Of a stretch of 64,000 nucleotides of DNA, positions 37,801 to 50,206 are shown piece by piece. The position numbers and the translations under genes are program-made. The notes below the pieces were generated by a model. The model did no database searches. It had not been told where the DNA came from and saw nothing but the letters and a program-made list of their open reading frames with translations. Source of the DNA: Branchiostoma lanceolatum. Its lineage: Eukaryota > Chordata > Leptocardii > Amphioxiformes > Branchiostomatidae. The DNA lies in assembly GCF_035083965.1 (NCBI RefSeq), contig NC_089736.1:2995001-3059000 (forward strand), given 5' to 3'. Position 1 is the stretch's first letter. Each line of letters starts with the position of its first letter.

Positions 37801-40800
37801 AGAACTCAGGCTGTTCTTTAGAAATCAGGCTGTTCTTTAGAAATCAGACTGTTCTTTAGAACTTAGACTGTTCTTTAGAACTCAGGCTGTTCTTTAGAAC
37901 TCAGGCTGTTCTTTAGAACTCAGGCTGTTCTTTAGAACTCAGGCTGTTCTTTAGAACTCAGGCTGTTCTTTAGAACTCAGGCTGTTCTTTAGAACTCAGG
38001 CTGTTCTTTAGAACTTAGACTGTTCTTTAGAACTCAGGCTGTTCTTTAGAACTCAGGCTGTTCTTTAGAACTTAGACTGTTCTTTAGAACTCAGGCTGTT
38101 CTTTAGAACTCAGGCAGTTCTTTAGAACTCAGGCTGTTCTTTAGAACTCACAGGCTGTTTTGATAACCATGTTCCCTCCCCTCCAGTGTATGTGCCGTGA
38201 GGTCCGACTGTGCCATGCCCTGTTGGAGCTCAGGAGGCCTCACATCAAGAGAAGTGGTGGGAAGTCCAACGACCCCATGCTGCTGCTGGTGCTCAACAGA
38301 CTGGCTCTGCAGGTATCTAGTGTCTTTATCATATACTAACCTTTATATCTTAATCAGATATCTTTTGACAGATAAACTGATATGTGACATAACATGCCAT
38401 CTCTGCACTTTGAGTCAGTTAACACAACATGTGTTAGAGTGGGGGCATACAATTACATGTAGCATTATTGTTATAAACAAAACTGTGGTGAGCAGATTCT
38501 ATCCGTCCCCTGTGAGCTTTCAATAGAAGTTCCCAAATACAAGATGTGTTCAGGGTTATTATCCAACAGGTATACTGCTGATGCATGTAATGATATGAGA
38601 TAAGAGAAGGAATTATCATCATAATGCTAGTAAATACATTCTGTAAAAATTTTAAACTGTTGTTGTTCCCAGGAGTGCCAGCGTGCCCCTCCGTTCTGTA
38701 CTGCGTCCCACCAGCAGGGCCGACCTGTGGACGCCGTAGCCACTCACCAGGACTGTGTGGACAGGGAGGAGCAGCTACAGGCCAGGGTCATAGAGTTAGA
38801 GGTAAGGGTTAGCTGTCAGCTACAGGCCAGGGTTATAGAGTTAGAGGTAAGGGTTAGCTGTCAGCTACAGGCCAGGGTTATACAGCTGGAGGTGAGAAAA
38901 AGAAGTGTTGCCATGGTATGGGGAATAAAATCTACTGTCCAATAAGAATTTGCCACTAATCACCATCCTCTTGGAACATTTAAATCTATAGCAAAAGGAG
39001 ACATTTGTTATATTCTAAAGTTGACATAACATCTTAGCATGAAACATTGTATCAGAAAGGACCTAATTTCTTTTGTTATTTTTTAATCAGAATCATTCAA
39101 ATTCGGATTTCCCACAGGTTTTAAACAAGATATTGAAGTATGACTTTAGAATCATAAACTAATTAAAAGCTATTGCTAGATGTACGTAGTGGTTAGAACA
39201 TACGCTGCAAAGTTAATTATATGAACTGTATTGGATTTTTGAACTTGTGTTTTTTTATCAGAAACAAGTCAAGGAAGTAGCAGAGAGGAACAAGTCAGAA
39301 CTGAACAAGCTGACCACCAAGCTGTCCCTGGCAGAGAAAGAAGTCATGAACAAGGAGATCAGTTACCATGACGCTTACAAGATGTTTGAGGAGAAGTTTC
39401 GGGCAGAAGTCAAGAAACTCAAGGCACAGTTTGAGGTAGGGTATAGAGCGTATAATGTACATGTATTTTCTGTTAAGTATTGGTTCTATACATACTCTAT
39501 ATTTGGTGGCATTTCAAATGGAAAGATTACCATGCTGTAGAATTGCTATTTTCTTGACAGATACAGTCCAAAATGGCCATTTGTTTTGAAGAGTTTCCAT
39601 GCAAGTCAAGGTACAGTCTAATGAATTCATCATGGAAAGCATCAATTATATACAATCATGTAGTACATTTTCAATAGTAGTTAAACAAGTTTTAAAATTG
39701 AGAAGAATGACATGTACATGTTTTAACTGTCTGCAGACTGAGTTTGATAAGAAAGACCGTCAGGTTCGGAAGCTGGAAGAAGATGCAGTTACCTACAGAC
39801 AGACCCTGGATGACAGGGATGCTAGACTGGACACTCTGGAGAGGGAAAATGAAAACTTCCCCCACACCCTGGTGTCTCAGCACCACGTACTGGTGGAGGA
39901 GGTGCAGCACTACAGGGGAGAGCTGCAGAAAAGGTTTGTTACCATTTCTAATGAAGACAGTAAAATATGTTAAGAATTAATAGTTCCCTGGACCAGTGTA
40001 AGCTTCTTTCTGGTCAGCCTAGATAGTTGAAAATATAAGACATAATTCATTGGAGAGAATATAAACTAGTAGAATGCTAGATGTTCAACAAAAAGATCTG
40101 GTAATGCGGAACTCAAGCCTACAACGATTAGATTTGAGCTCAAGGGTTTAGTGCAGCAAAGGCAAATATAGTGGTTGTTTCAGTATTTTAGTTTATATCT
40201 AATATCTGGGAACTGGGAACTGATGTTGGTGGTTTTTCCACAGATGTGCCCTGATCACACAGTATGTGGAAAGACAACAGTCAGATCTTCGGGATAGAAG
40301 TACAAAACAGAAGTGTGAGACCATCACAAAAATGTACTCAGAAATGAGGGAGGAATTACAGGTAAGTGTTAACGTTTTTCTATACTTTTCATCTCATTAG
40401 GTTTCAATGACTCACTGACACGGCTGCAGCATCCATGTATGTTTTAATTAGAATACAGATAAAAGGCTGCGCACTACTCTAGAAAAAGAAACAAAATTGT
40501 AAACCAAGTTATGCTTCAATGCTGACATGACCTCAGGGTTGTTGTAGCTCAGATCTCTCTTGTGGGCATTTTGTAGCCCTAAATAGTCGGTTTTGATTAT
40601 CAAATTAGTACAGGACATCTCAGGAATTATGTCACCATTTAATGTAGTAAAATGATTTTCAATCTATTATCTTGCACAGAACCAACGTTACGTGTGCTCG
40701 GTGTGTCACACCAAGAGACGGACTCACTTGGTCCAGCCCTGTGGACACTACAACAGCTGTGAAACATGTCTGCTTCCGTTAACGGGCTGCCCTGTCTGTA

Positions 40801-40838
40801 AAGAACCCATAGAGAACAAGATCAAGGTGTATGAATAG
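31829..40838 (+). CDS. GHKL (Bergerat-fold) ATPase - coiled coil - RING E3 ligase-like protein
   Basis: Eighteen coding exons, all phase-compatible: 31829-32005, 32466-32606, 33101-33299, 33684-33726, 34145-34214, 34360-34414, 34682-34845, 35188-35264, 35596-35673, 35941-36022, 36301-36537, 37159-37260, 38187-38312, 38673-38801, 39262-39435, 39737-39933, 40244-40361, 40680-40838; 775 aa. Start ATG at 31829 (AACATGG). The N-terminal GHKL domain has an N-box ExxxNxxD (E28, N32, D35) and a lid/G2 motif IGQFGEGMKIG (122-132) after GYSKK, as in MORC ATPases. The G1 box (DxGxG) is replaced by NRNIG (98-102). The middle is helical and basic; a coiled coil lies at about 560-700. The C-terminal RING is C-x2-C...PCGHYNSCETC...CPVC, of the MDM2/IAP C3HC4 type. 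MORC-like ATPases dimerise on ATP and act on DNA or chromatin; RING domains recruit E2 enzymes. The combined role is unknown to me. Ubiquitin ligase function is inferred. Confidence 0.85.
32188..32316. repeat. Small fold-back repeat in GHKL intron 1
   Basis: AAGCTAGTTCACGGTTGCTA, CTACGCATGTGC on the left; GCACATGCGTAGTAGCAACTAGCTT inverted on the right. No gene content. Confidence 0.65.
33036..33069. repeat. (GAGT)n microsatellite
   Basis: About eight GAGT units, 30 bp before the exon 3 acceptor of the GHKL-RING gene. Confidence 0.85.
33884..34000. repeat. Dispersed intronic repeat, copy 1
   Basis: It shares AAGGGTAAATCCACTGCAAA and AAATAGACATTTCAGCACCA with about 37448-37600 in another intron of the same gene. 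A shorter piece is near 37010. This is an unidentified short interspersed family. Confidence 0.5.
34585..34640 (+). pseudogene. Truncated copy of GHKL exon 7 start
   Basis: An acceptor-like CCAG is followed by GTACCCTACTGTTAGATAAGG, identical to the first 20 or so bases of the true exon 7 at 34682. It then diverges and meets a TGA. It could act as a poison exon, but more likely it is duplication debris. Confidence 0.6.
37448..37600. repeat. Dispersed intronic repeat, copy 2
   Basis: Second copy of the 33884 repeat (GGAAAGGGTAAATCCACAGC, AAATAGACATTTCAGCACCA). Confidence 0.5.
37738..38160. repeat. 19-bp minisatellite, about 22 copies
   Basis: Tandem units of TTCTTTAGAACTCAGGCTG, with variants (AATCAG, ACTTAGACTG), fill the end of the intron before GHKL exon 13 and stop 27 bp from the acceptor. 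Units abut directly with no spacers. Confidence 0.9.
38772..38891 (+). repeat. Three tandem 45-bp units carrying alternative splice donors
   Basis: The unit CAGCTACAGGCCAGGGTYAT... ends in GAG/GTAAGG. The three copies give donors at 38802, 38847 and 38892, all phase 0, and the read-through between them is open. Exon 14 can therefore be lengthened by 15 or 30 coiled-coil residues without a frameshift. Confidence 0.75.
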
Positions 40839-42008
40839 TTTTGAAATAATTCTAGCCCTAGTCCAGTGAATTTTCTTGAAGATTCTAGATGTTAGACATT
40901 CCGAACGTAATCATGAAACGTACATGAGATATTTCTATTGAAAGATTTTATAGTGCTGCACATGTATTGCTAGAGAAGAGGACTTCAAAGTGAAAAAGAA
41001 TTTTACAGCTAAAATGTAATCATGGTCTTGTATTTTTGCATAGAAACTATGCAGTTCTATTCAAAGCAAAGAACAATTGTCAATGTGTCACAGACAAATT
41101 GTTCTGAGAACAAATCAAAAACGTAATCAGAAATATGCAGACATTTATCATGTAATGGTGAATAGATTCCTCAGCTATTTCATTGTACTAAATATGCACA
41201 GTATAACTGTTGCTTTTTACTTTGACTAACAACAAAATGCAGAGAGGATAATGCCTCAGTCTATAACATCGTTGTGTTTATCTTACTAGGCATAAATTAT
41301 CATGGTTTGCTAAGTGTCTAAACTGTGTAACTTTTATGACAGATAATGTTATTTGCTGTTACCTGTTGATGTCTCACATTCATTAAAACTGTATATTGTG
41401 TTATCAAGGTTGTGATGTTACATGTATGTAAAACTGTAAATGAATTGAAAGCAACTGTAAGTTACTTGTGTGAGGAAGAAGTTAAATGAAAGTTTTTATT
41501 TGTGATAGCCTGGAACCTGATTAGTGGGTTACCAAATTAGAAGTCAAGTCAGTAGTCATTGACAAGCATTTGCTGACAGTACAAACTTAAAGCTCAATCA
41601 TATTGTTTCATCTAAAAAAACATGACACTAAACGTTGTAGATAATTTAATGAAAAATGTACACTCAGTCGTGTAAATCGTTGCCCCTTGTTCAACAAAAT
41701 GACAATAGTTCAACAAAATCATCTTACAGAAGTAATCACAAACTTTTTGTATTGTTCCTGAGTTTAGAAAAACAACCAAGAAGTCCTATCAATACACTAT
41801 TATCCATCATCGTAGTCTATTTTTCAGAAATTCACATAATAACCAAATATTATGTGACTGTTAAGAATAACACAAGAACACATAAATTAGAACACACAAT
41901 AACTGTTTCTAACAGCTGAAAATGCAGAAACCAAAGCTCAATACAGAAGTTTCATGTTTCTGTGGGTGACGGCTCTGTTAAGCATTTCATTGCGAAAGAT
42001 CCTCTCTA
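40839..42008. other. Convergent 3' flanks of GHKL-RING and NLR genes
   Basis: AT-rich, with no recognisable gene, element or repeat. It probably contains the 3' UTRs of both converging genes. Confidence 0.5.
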
Positions 42009-45000
42009 CTATATAAGCTGAGCAATCTGAGCTTGTATCTTTTTAGCTGTCTCGATCTCAGCCTTCTTGTTTGGCCATTTTCTGTTATACAATTCCAAGA
42101 GCTCACGAATGTAACCCTCTGCTCTCTCAAGATCGTCGTCATGATTACGACGTACTAGAACTTCAGCAAGCCCGAAGAGGGCGTCCGACAAGGGGTAGTC
42201 TTCCTTTGCCTTCTCTTTCTCAAGGTCATACGCCTTTCGGAACCAGTCAAGTGCCTCATCCAGCTTCGCGCTGTTGCTGTCGTCCGCAAAGAATCTTCCT
42301 GTGTGTGAGAAAATGAATAGATATTCAATTTGTTGACTTGAAAAAAGGAAAGCTATCAGTAATGACTATATATCGTACATGTTTGCTAGATTTGATAAAT
42401 ATTTCACGCTTTAAATTGTATACTGTCTAGAAGCTTTGTTATCCTATAACTGTAGTTACATTGTACAGAAATTCAATGTGATAATAGTTTGATCTTGGCC
42501 CCAAAATATGTATGCTTCCCATCAGTAGAAGGATACTAGTACTCAATATATGTTGGAAATTAGCTACCCCCACCTGCAGTGTTGTAGAAAACTGCCAATC
42601 GTTCTGGTCGCTCCACGATCTTTCCGTAGGCGTCCCTCTGCACCTGCTTCTCTGCATGCTCAATCATCTTCCTAATAGATGGAAATCAGGGTCAGAAGTC
42701 AACGTCATGTCAATTTCAATTCTCAGATGATTTGTAGCAACATTATTCTGCACCTTTATGTAACTATGTTCATGAATGAAGACAAGATAGTACATGCCAG
42801 GCAAGCTAATTACCTTTGCCGAGAAGGTTATGCATAGGGTAGTGTTTGTATGTTTGTTTGTAACGACCAGCATAACTCGAGAAGGCTTGGATGGATTGTC
42901 TTGATATTTGGTAGGTGGGTAGGTCTTGATGAGACTAGGAAATGATTAGATTTTGGGTCCCCTAGCGGCTTGTTATGGTACTGCAGCGGAACTTCCTGTT
43001 TTGATATCTCGTGTTCTGGATAAGCTATGGAACTGATTTTTGAGTGGTAGATAGCTCTTTGGACAGGGAGGAAGTGGTATAGGTTTTGGCCCCCTAGCGG
43101 CTAGCCCTTTTTTGGAACTGCAGGAGCAGGTTTTGGTTCAGACTTTGAAAGGGAACAACTCAAGAAGGGCTTGATGGATGGTCATGGATTTTGGTTTAAG
43201 TAGATAGCCTGAGTACCTCATTTGCATAATTAATGAGAAAATACTTTAACTCAAGATGGGCTTGATGGATGGTCATGAATTTTGGTATGTAGATAGCTGA
43301 CGTGATACTTTGTATGATCGGACGATATTTATGCAAATCAGATTCTAATTTGCATAATTAATGAGACAATTTAAAAAAACCTGCTGTGTTCCATGATATG
43401 ACTATTCAGATATGTGACATTTGTAACTGAGGAAGAGAGGGATGTTGATAGATAAAAAAATATGCAATTGTAGGCCTAATTTGCATAATTAATGAGTAAG
43501 TACGTTAATTCCATACGGGTAAATGATGGCAATTTCATGGTTGTGGCATTTGGAAGTTATGTGAAGGTGAACATAGTTGAATCAAATTATGCTGATAAGG
43601 ACCTCATTTGCATAATTGATGATGTTAGCATAACCTTCTTTGTTAAGCTTATACTTTGGACAACGCCTGTTATTTGGGTGAAGACGATCAACTAGTATGA
43701 TTTATAATTGATGAGAGACACTCCTAATACGTCAGTCATAAAGGTTAAAATCATTTGGCGAAGGTATGAGGTCGTGGAACTCTAGTTGCTTATTGCAGAT
43801 ATGAGCTTGTTCTTACCAACATTGTATCTGTGCCTGCTCAATACAGGCCATGCGTTCTTCCTCAGAGTCGGCCAGTTTGAGGAGCGCGTTGTAGCACTTC
43901 ACGAGTTGACGATGGCACATCATCAGGCTGGATAAAGAGATATAATGCAGAAGCATATAAAACTTTGACCAAAACTAGGCTAGAAGTAATGTGTGACACA
44001 CATTTTGTTTAATATAATTATTAAGTAGTTCCACTGTAGAGCTGTAGATACTTGGGAGACATTCTAGACTGTAGCTATCTACTGACAGAATGACTATGGT
44101 ATCAAGTAAAAGCTTAATGTACTTATAGCTATCTTGGCCAGACTTCTTCAGGATGCCGAATTCGAAGTAGTCTCCTCCTCCTTCCACCAACTCCGAGTAC
44201 CTTTTGATGGCGTACTTGACATCCCTCCTCAGCTCGTCTGGGCTCTGAAAATGAAACACAACTTTCTTTTAAAACATGGGAACTTGATGAAATACTTCTT
44301 GAACGGCAGTGTAGTGGATCTAGAAGTGAAGGCACACTCAACTGTGTGTGGAGTTAGACTAGAAATTGAAGTCTGACCAACTCCAAGTAGACATTGTACT
44401 TTGTAGTCATTTGGGCTGCCTGGTGTGAAATCACCTAGCCTGCAGTAAACCCTTCATAGCTGGACTAGATCAAGTGTCAGACACGTGGCTTACCTTTCCT
44501 TCTTCCTCCAGACGCAGATACAGAAGGGCGTTGGTCTCAGAAAGGTACTTGTGCATAACTGGTATCCCAGAATGCTTCTTGATCTGGTCACACATGTAGT
44601 AGGCGAGTTGCATGTTTCTGATGAGGTTGTCTTTTCCCTCTGGGTCATCTGCATATTTCTCCTGCGTGGTAAGACATGAGATAATCAAGTTGGCATTTAA
44701 GTTAAAGACAATCAGACAACAAGGAAGATGAAGACATTTACCTAGCATGAAATCTGAAGATGATTAGAATGAGTCCGTACCTTCATGTAGAAGAAGCAGC
44801 GTCCCAGAAAGTAGCTGATGGAGGCGTACAACTCGGGCAAGTACACCTCCTTCATGCGCTCAATGGGAATGGCGGTGCCATTTTCCACCATCTCCTGGTA
44901 CTGCACGGGTGTTAGGGGGTCTTTGTTCCTTACAGAATCGTCCAGATCAGCTGGTGCTTTACCAAGCGTGCTGAAGAGAGCCAAGTCTTGCTCTGCGATC

Positions 45001-48000
45001 ACCCTGCTCTGGATCATGGTGTTGAAAACCTCGTCAGGTGGCCGCTTGCTCGCTGCAGACAGCTTCCAGTAGAGGACTTCGGATTCCTTTACACTTTTCT
45101 CTTCAACGTAACATTGCTCATCATATTGGTGTGCATGTAGCTGTTCAACTACCTTGGAGTTGACTTCCACCCAGTTGATACCGGCCAGCTGCTCAAGGTG
45201 ATCCTATCCAAGAAAAATAATTTAAAATTTATCATCTTAATAAGCATCTTGCAGCACCTCTTTATTAGCTTTAGTTTAAGTGAGTGGAATTGATACCAAA
45301 CTTAATTAAAATGATATGTAAATAAGCTATAATCACTAATCATATCTTGTGTACCTTGGCGGCTCTGAGATGCTTCTCAGCGTTGCCAGGCATCCCACAC
45401 TGGGTGTTCATGAAACCGTACACCTCGCTCAGGCGGGCCAGTGACAGGGAGAAGCTCCCATCGTTGTTTGCTTCCTCAGAGTACTGCAGTACCTTTTCCA
45501 CATGGGGCTGGAGAAGTTCAGTCAGCCTTGCAGATCTGCAAAGTGAGAGGAATAATATGATGATAAAGACAGATGAAAAAATGTAGGTAAAACAGTAAAT
45601 TAAATTGAAATGCATCAAAAGACAAGAAGACCTGCATCAGACATCACTAACATACTTGGTGTATCGATTGTCCGTGACGAAGTACTTGAGAAGTATATCC
45701 TGTAGCTTCTTCAGACGTTCTTTCTCCTGGTCTTCAGTTAACGACAGACGCAGAACAAGCTGTGTCACCTATTGGACAAGATTAGAGTCATTCAATACAA
45801 AGGTTTCATGATTATTCTTGGCAATATACTTGAAGTTAGGCTACTACTATCAGTCATTTTTTTCTTAAGAAAACATTTGAGGCAAAACTCCACTATCATA
45901 AGATATCGTATGCAAAAGGACCCACAGACACCATGTGCAACTCGTTGTTTATCCCCCCAGTCTTTGTCATCCACCATTAAGTTGGGAGGGAATAACAGTT
46001 GAGTCAATTTGCATTTACTAGTCTGTTAACATAATTTGTACGCATGAATGATGAATCAAAAGCCACATACCTGTCACATACATATCTGCTATGCATTTTA
46101 TGCTTGTTTTTTTGCAACACTTCTGTCATGACAACCAGATCAACAATAAATAGCATCCCAGTCTAGCAATAGCCCTACAATATCGCACCTTGTGAACATA
46201 GAGGACGCGGTCATCACCGAGGCCTTCAATGGTTCCGAGAGACAAGTCCTCGACCTGCATGGCAAGCTGGTTAAGCGCCATGTTTCTCTTGGCTGGCAAA
46301 TCATCAACAACCTCCCTCAGGATCACGATTGGGATCCAAGTCTGGTCCATGTATCCCGTCAGATGAAACATGGACTTTGTCTACAGATGAGAAGCAAGAC
46401 AGATGAGAAGCAAGAGGTAATGTTATGGTCCTAAATTTGCATCAAGGATCATACAATAGTTTGCACTGTTTTGAAACCTATACTTGCTTACATGTTGGTC
46501 CAGTTTGCTGACTGCCAGGCGCAGGGCGGCAAAAAGATTTCTGCCTGTTTTCTGGAGCTCTGGTTTCTCGTAGAACTGCGACATCCACCTGATAAAGGCA
46601 AAGCACATTATCTGTGATTCTTTGTCATAATTTGCCAGAATTACCTGCAAGTGGATCTAGAAATAACGATCTGCAATTATCACCCTGAACAACAGATCAG
46701 TACTACCTATAATGATGGCAATACTTACTTGTTTGCTTCCTCTTCCAATATAGATACAGTCTCTCTCTTCTCCAAGAGATTCAAGTAATTCATACTTGTT
46801 TTTGTGCGCCACAGATAGTTGCGAGCTGCCGCCAATCCTAGTGGGAGACCGCTGAACTTTGACGCCAAGCGCCGCAGTTCTCCAGGAGGATGCTGTTGCA
46901 GCTGCATTTGCAGGAAGTCCACTGCCTCGTCGTCTGAAAATCCGTTGATAGTGACGTAGGATTCGTCCGGGATGGAGACATTTGCTTTCTGCTGGAGATG
47001 CTTGCGGTGAGTTATAATTACAATCTTTGACTCCTCTCTTGGTTTTAACAATTCTGGAGAGAGGAAGCGACCGTCGTCGAGGTCGTCCATGATCAGCATA
47101 ACCGGGGTCTGACGGCTGTCAAGTGCCTTTGCCACACAGGCATCAACTTGGCTGTCATCGGACGGCACTTTCTCCTTCAACCTCTCCAGAAGATTCTGCT
47201 TGTCAGTGAGGAAACTTTTCTTGTCATGACCGTCTAACCTCCACACCACAGCTGTAGGATGGCGTTCCACGAACAGTTCCGCCTGCCACAAAGCAAGCTG
47301 GGTCTTCCCTGATCCAGTGATGCCAGACAGGACGATAGGAAACTGCCCTCCTTCCATGGCCTGATTAACCTTCTTGGCAGCCTCAGAGTAAAAGAAGTGG
47401 CTCACCGACTTGGCGACGTTGCTTACAGGGTTGTAAACTCTACCGGGTTCACCAATCAGGAGGGCTGCCAGGTCGTCTCGATCCTGCTCTTTGAGAGCCC
47501 TGTGGAAGGCATGGAAGGCATTGGTCCCCTTGGTGGGGAGGATGCGAAGCAGGGTCTGGGCCCTCTCAGGTGGTGACTCTTCCCTCTCGATCACGTTGCG
47601 CTCCCTCTCCGTCAGGACGTCGGAGTTGATGAGAAGTAAACAGGTCTTCTCTGTGTCGAGGCAAGTTGCAATATCCCGACGGTGCTTCCGGAGGAAGTCC
47701 CACCGAGGAATGTCCTTGTGGACCTCAGGAGAGGCTCCTGTTCAAGAAAGACGCAAATGAAAAAAAGAAGCCTTCTTTATCAGTACCAAACTGAATGATA
47801 CATGTGTGATGTATCAGTACCAATGATCTGTGTGATAGGACTTTTCAGTCTTACACTCACAACGAATCATGTCGAAGACCTGTAGAGCAGAGATTAAAGT
47901 ACTTTACTTCATTTTAGCGTTATAGTTTCCTAGACTGACTTGTGTGACCTGCTACCAATAATATTAACAATTCTATGTACCACTTTACGCTCGTTCTCAT

Positions 48001-49336
48001 TTAAATGTACACATTTTGTAATCTCCGTTACCGATTGAAATAAGACGTTCCTGGCATAAGGATATGCCACATATAAGATGTCAATCTGTAGTTTTTATGA
48101 CAACTTAAAACTTTTGTAGCTTTTAAAAACGGCAGTTTGGTACCTTATATGTGTCACATCTTAATGTCAGGAATGTCTTTCTTCTAACGGTAATGTAGAT
48201 TACAAAATGTGTACATTTAAATGAGTTCTGAACAAGCGTTTAGCAACTCAGTTGGCTATAGAGAGACCGAATGAAATACGACTGTTAGTAACATTCAGGC
48301 CTGACCAAGCGCCAGTCTGACCAATTAGAACGGTTGCAGAAAAGGGCGTGCCGCACCATCATGGGCAATGACTACACCAGTTATCAACATGCACTTGAAC
48401 ACCTCGGACTTTCAACTCTCGCCACCAGACGTGAACATTTGTGTCTCAAGTTCGCTAGATCCCTGATGGACTCTGAGTTTAGGGACTGGTTGCCGCCACC
48501 TAGGACTCAGATCACTGGCAGAGTGACAAGGAACAATCACAAACTGAACTGTCCGAAAGTAAAAACTAACCGGTACTTGAACTCCTGCATTCCATACATG
48601 ACCCGCCTTATCAACAAGTATGATCAGTGACTTGTTTTTTTCCTGTAAATGTGTCAAACCTTGTATGTAACAAGATACACTTATTTTAAATATGCCAGTT
48701 TTAAGGTCTTAAGATTACGCATGATATCGGACAGTATTCCGCCGTCTATTTTGATTGACTAATTGATTGATATATTTGTAAATTGGTTTTAATTCAGTGG
48801 CAACACTGCGATTTCCAATAAAGTTATCTTGTATCTCTTGTATCTTGTATTCAGACAAACAGTTGATATACCCTTGTGGAACATAAGTCTTGATGTCAAT
48901 ACATACAGATTTTAAGCTTGCATTTGCAAAAAAATACTGTGACAGTCATAGCTGCAAGTTACACATTCTGAAGGTCAGAGTGTACTGTCTTTCATGATAG
49001 TAACAGTCATTTCCTACCTTGCTGGTCTTCCTTTTCATCTTCTGCCACCACAGTAGACTCCAATTTTTCTGCCATGTCTTTGTACAGAGACGCCCCATCG
49101 CGCTTCTCCTTCAGAGCCGAGCAGAACTTCTGAAAGGCCCCGTCGCCCTTCCTGGGCAGCATGAAGAGGAGTGTCTCCATTTTGTCCTCGTCTGTAGCCT
49201 GGTTGTTGATCTGGTCAACATCGTCGATGGTCAGGGTGCCCTTCTCGTACAGGTAGCCAGTGATGTACAGTGTAGACACTGTCCTCTTCAGGAGGCGATG
49301 GTTCATGCGAAGCCTTTTGCGGTCACCTGCGTCCAT
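42009..49336 (-). CDS. CARD-CARD-NB-ARC-helical repeat NLR (STAND NTPase)
   Basis: Twelve coding exons, phases checked: 49018-49340 (ATG at 49336), 46729-47737, 46492-46588, 46189-46380, 45656-45768, 45355-45535, 44781-45203, 44494-44661, 44123-44244, 43817-43927, 42574-42671, 42009-42298; 1,040 aa. Two CARDs (about 1-85 and 109-205) precede the NB-ARC ATPase: Walker A GITGSGKT (245-252), Walker B LIMDDLDD (321-328), sensor KIVIITHR (344-351), and GLPLGL (403-408), which is the NB-ARC GLPL motif and marks it as Apaf-1/NLR type rather than NACHT. The remaining 600 residues are alpha-helical, ending in TPR-like helices (LDEALDWFRKAYDLE). Such proteins sense a ligand through the repeats, oligomerise on ATP and recruit CARD partners such as caspases. 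The ATG has a good context (GCAATGG), but the exon also opens at an acceptor and is in frame with upstream exons, so the true N-terminus is uncertain (see the entry at 49749). Confidence 0.85.
42809..43785. mobile_element. Non-autonomous element, TTACCTTCGCC-end family (full-length type)
   Basis: It runs from AATTACCTTTGCCGAGAAGG to GGCGAAGGTATGAGGTCGTG..CTCTAG. The body has repeated TTTGCATAATTAATGAG motifs about every 100 bp. It lies in the intron between the last two NLR introns' exons (42671/43817), opposite in orientation to the 54.7 and 56.0 kb copies. Confidence 0.65.
47995..48232. repeat. Fold-back MITE-like element in NLR intron 1
   Basis: Arms CTCATTTAAATGTACACATTTTGTAATCT and its inverse (AGATTACAAAATGTGTACAT..) enclose about 170 bp, with further inner inverted similarity (GGCATAAGG..CACATATAAG versus CTTATATGTG..). 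No coding capacity. Confidence 0.65.
48300..48850 (+). mobile_element. 5'-truncated non-LTR retrotransposon (reverse-transcriptase C-terminal tail)
   Basis: A frame at 48334-48630 encodes LQKRACRTIMG..Y..ALEHLGLSTLATRREHLCLKFA, the tail typical of Jockey/CR1-clade LINE ORF2 proteins. It is followed by a stop, a 3' UTR and a short (TCTTGTATC)n tail ending at about 48850. The catalytic part is absent. It is inserted antisense in the first intron of the NLR gene. Confidence 0.75.
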
Positions 49337-49374
49337 TGCCCTGAAGGGGACATTTTCACATAGTATTCAGTATT

Positions 49375-49700
49375 CACTTATGTAAAACATCACCTAGGCT
49401 ATCTACATACCAAAAATCACAATGATCGGTCAACCCCTTCTCAAGTTATTCAGGCCCAAAGGTCAAAACAAAAATTTCCACTGCAGTTCCAAACAAGCTG
49501 CTAGGGGGCTCGAACTAACACAACTTACTCCCTGCGACAAGAGCTATTTACAACACAGCACTTGCAGAAAATTCGACCTAAAAGTTTGAAGCTCGACTGC
49601 CGTACTTTAGAAACCCATTAGGAGGCCCAATTAATCCAACTTCACCTTCCTTTTCGTGACCCTATTCATCCAGCAAACATCATGCAGAACCATTCACAGG
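49375..49700. repeat. Fragment of the TTACCTTCGCC-end repeat family
   Basis: Contains CTATCTACATACCAAAAATC, CTGCTAGGGGGC and TCTCAAGTTATTC, as in the longer copies. It lies just upstream of the CARD exon. A further fragment (TTATTACCTTTGCCGAGAAA, TTTGCATAATTAATG) is at 49919-50075. Confidence 0.5.
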
Positions 49701-49748
49701 TTCTCTTAGTTATGTAAACAAGTCATATAAACACAGTCACATACATAC

Positions 49749-49851
49749 CCAGCTGTCCGAGATGACCTCTCTATTGTCCCAGCTGATTTCTCTGTTGTCT
49801 TAATTGAGCTCTCTATTGGTCCTGTCTCCCTTGTTGACATTTTTGATGCAC
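49749..49851 (-). other. Candidate linking exon between TRADD-N gene B and the NLR
   Basis: CTAG/GTGCATC opens and CTGG/GTATGT closes a 103-bp open exon, phase 1 in and phase 2 out. It encodes TTEKSAGTIERSSRTAG-like repeats related to the TAERSPG heptads of exon 7. It splices in frame from a donor at 50224/50223 (TTTG/GTATGG) in the coiled-coil exon and into the CARD exon acceptor at 49341/49340. It also holds its own ATG (AAAATGTC), so it could instead be the NLR's first exon. Confidence 0.5.
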
Positions 49852-50206
49852 CTAGCAATGAAAAATAACATTTAGAGTAAAGATAGATTAATTCAAAAAC
49901 ACAATTCAAATTGAGTTTTATTACCTTTGCCGAGAAAGTTAATGTTTAATCCTTATTAGCGCTTGTGTTTATCAGAATCTGAAACATGTGACATGTGTAA
50001 CTGAGATTAGAGAGGAATATCGATAGATATCAATCATGGAAATGAAGACCAAATTTGCATAATTAATGTAACCAAGTTTGGTAGTCCTAGCACAAGTTAT
50101 TTGGCAGTGGAGTTGGAGTGGGCATTTTTTGCACAGTATTCAAAATTAATCATTTTGGAGTAATGTATGCCAAATGTGTCCTTGTGTTATTCCTATGCGC
50201 AATTGT

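Noticed and set aside
37738-38160. Repeat array considered as CRISPR
   Set aside because: Units are 19 bp and abut without spacers; the context is a eukaryotic intron. It is a minisatellite.
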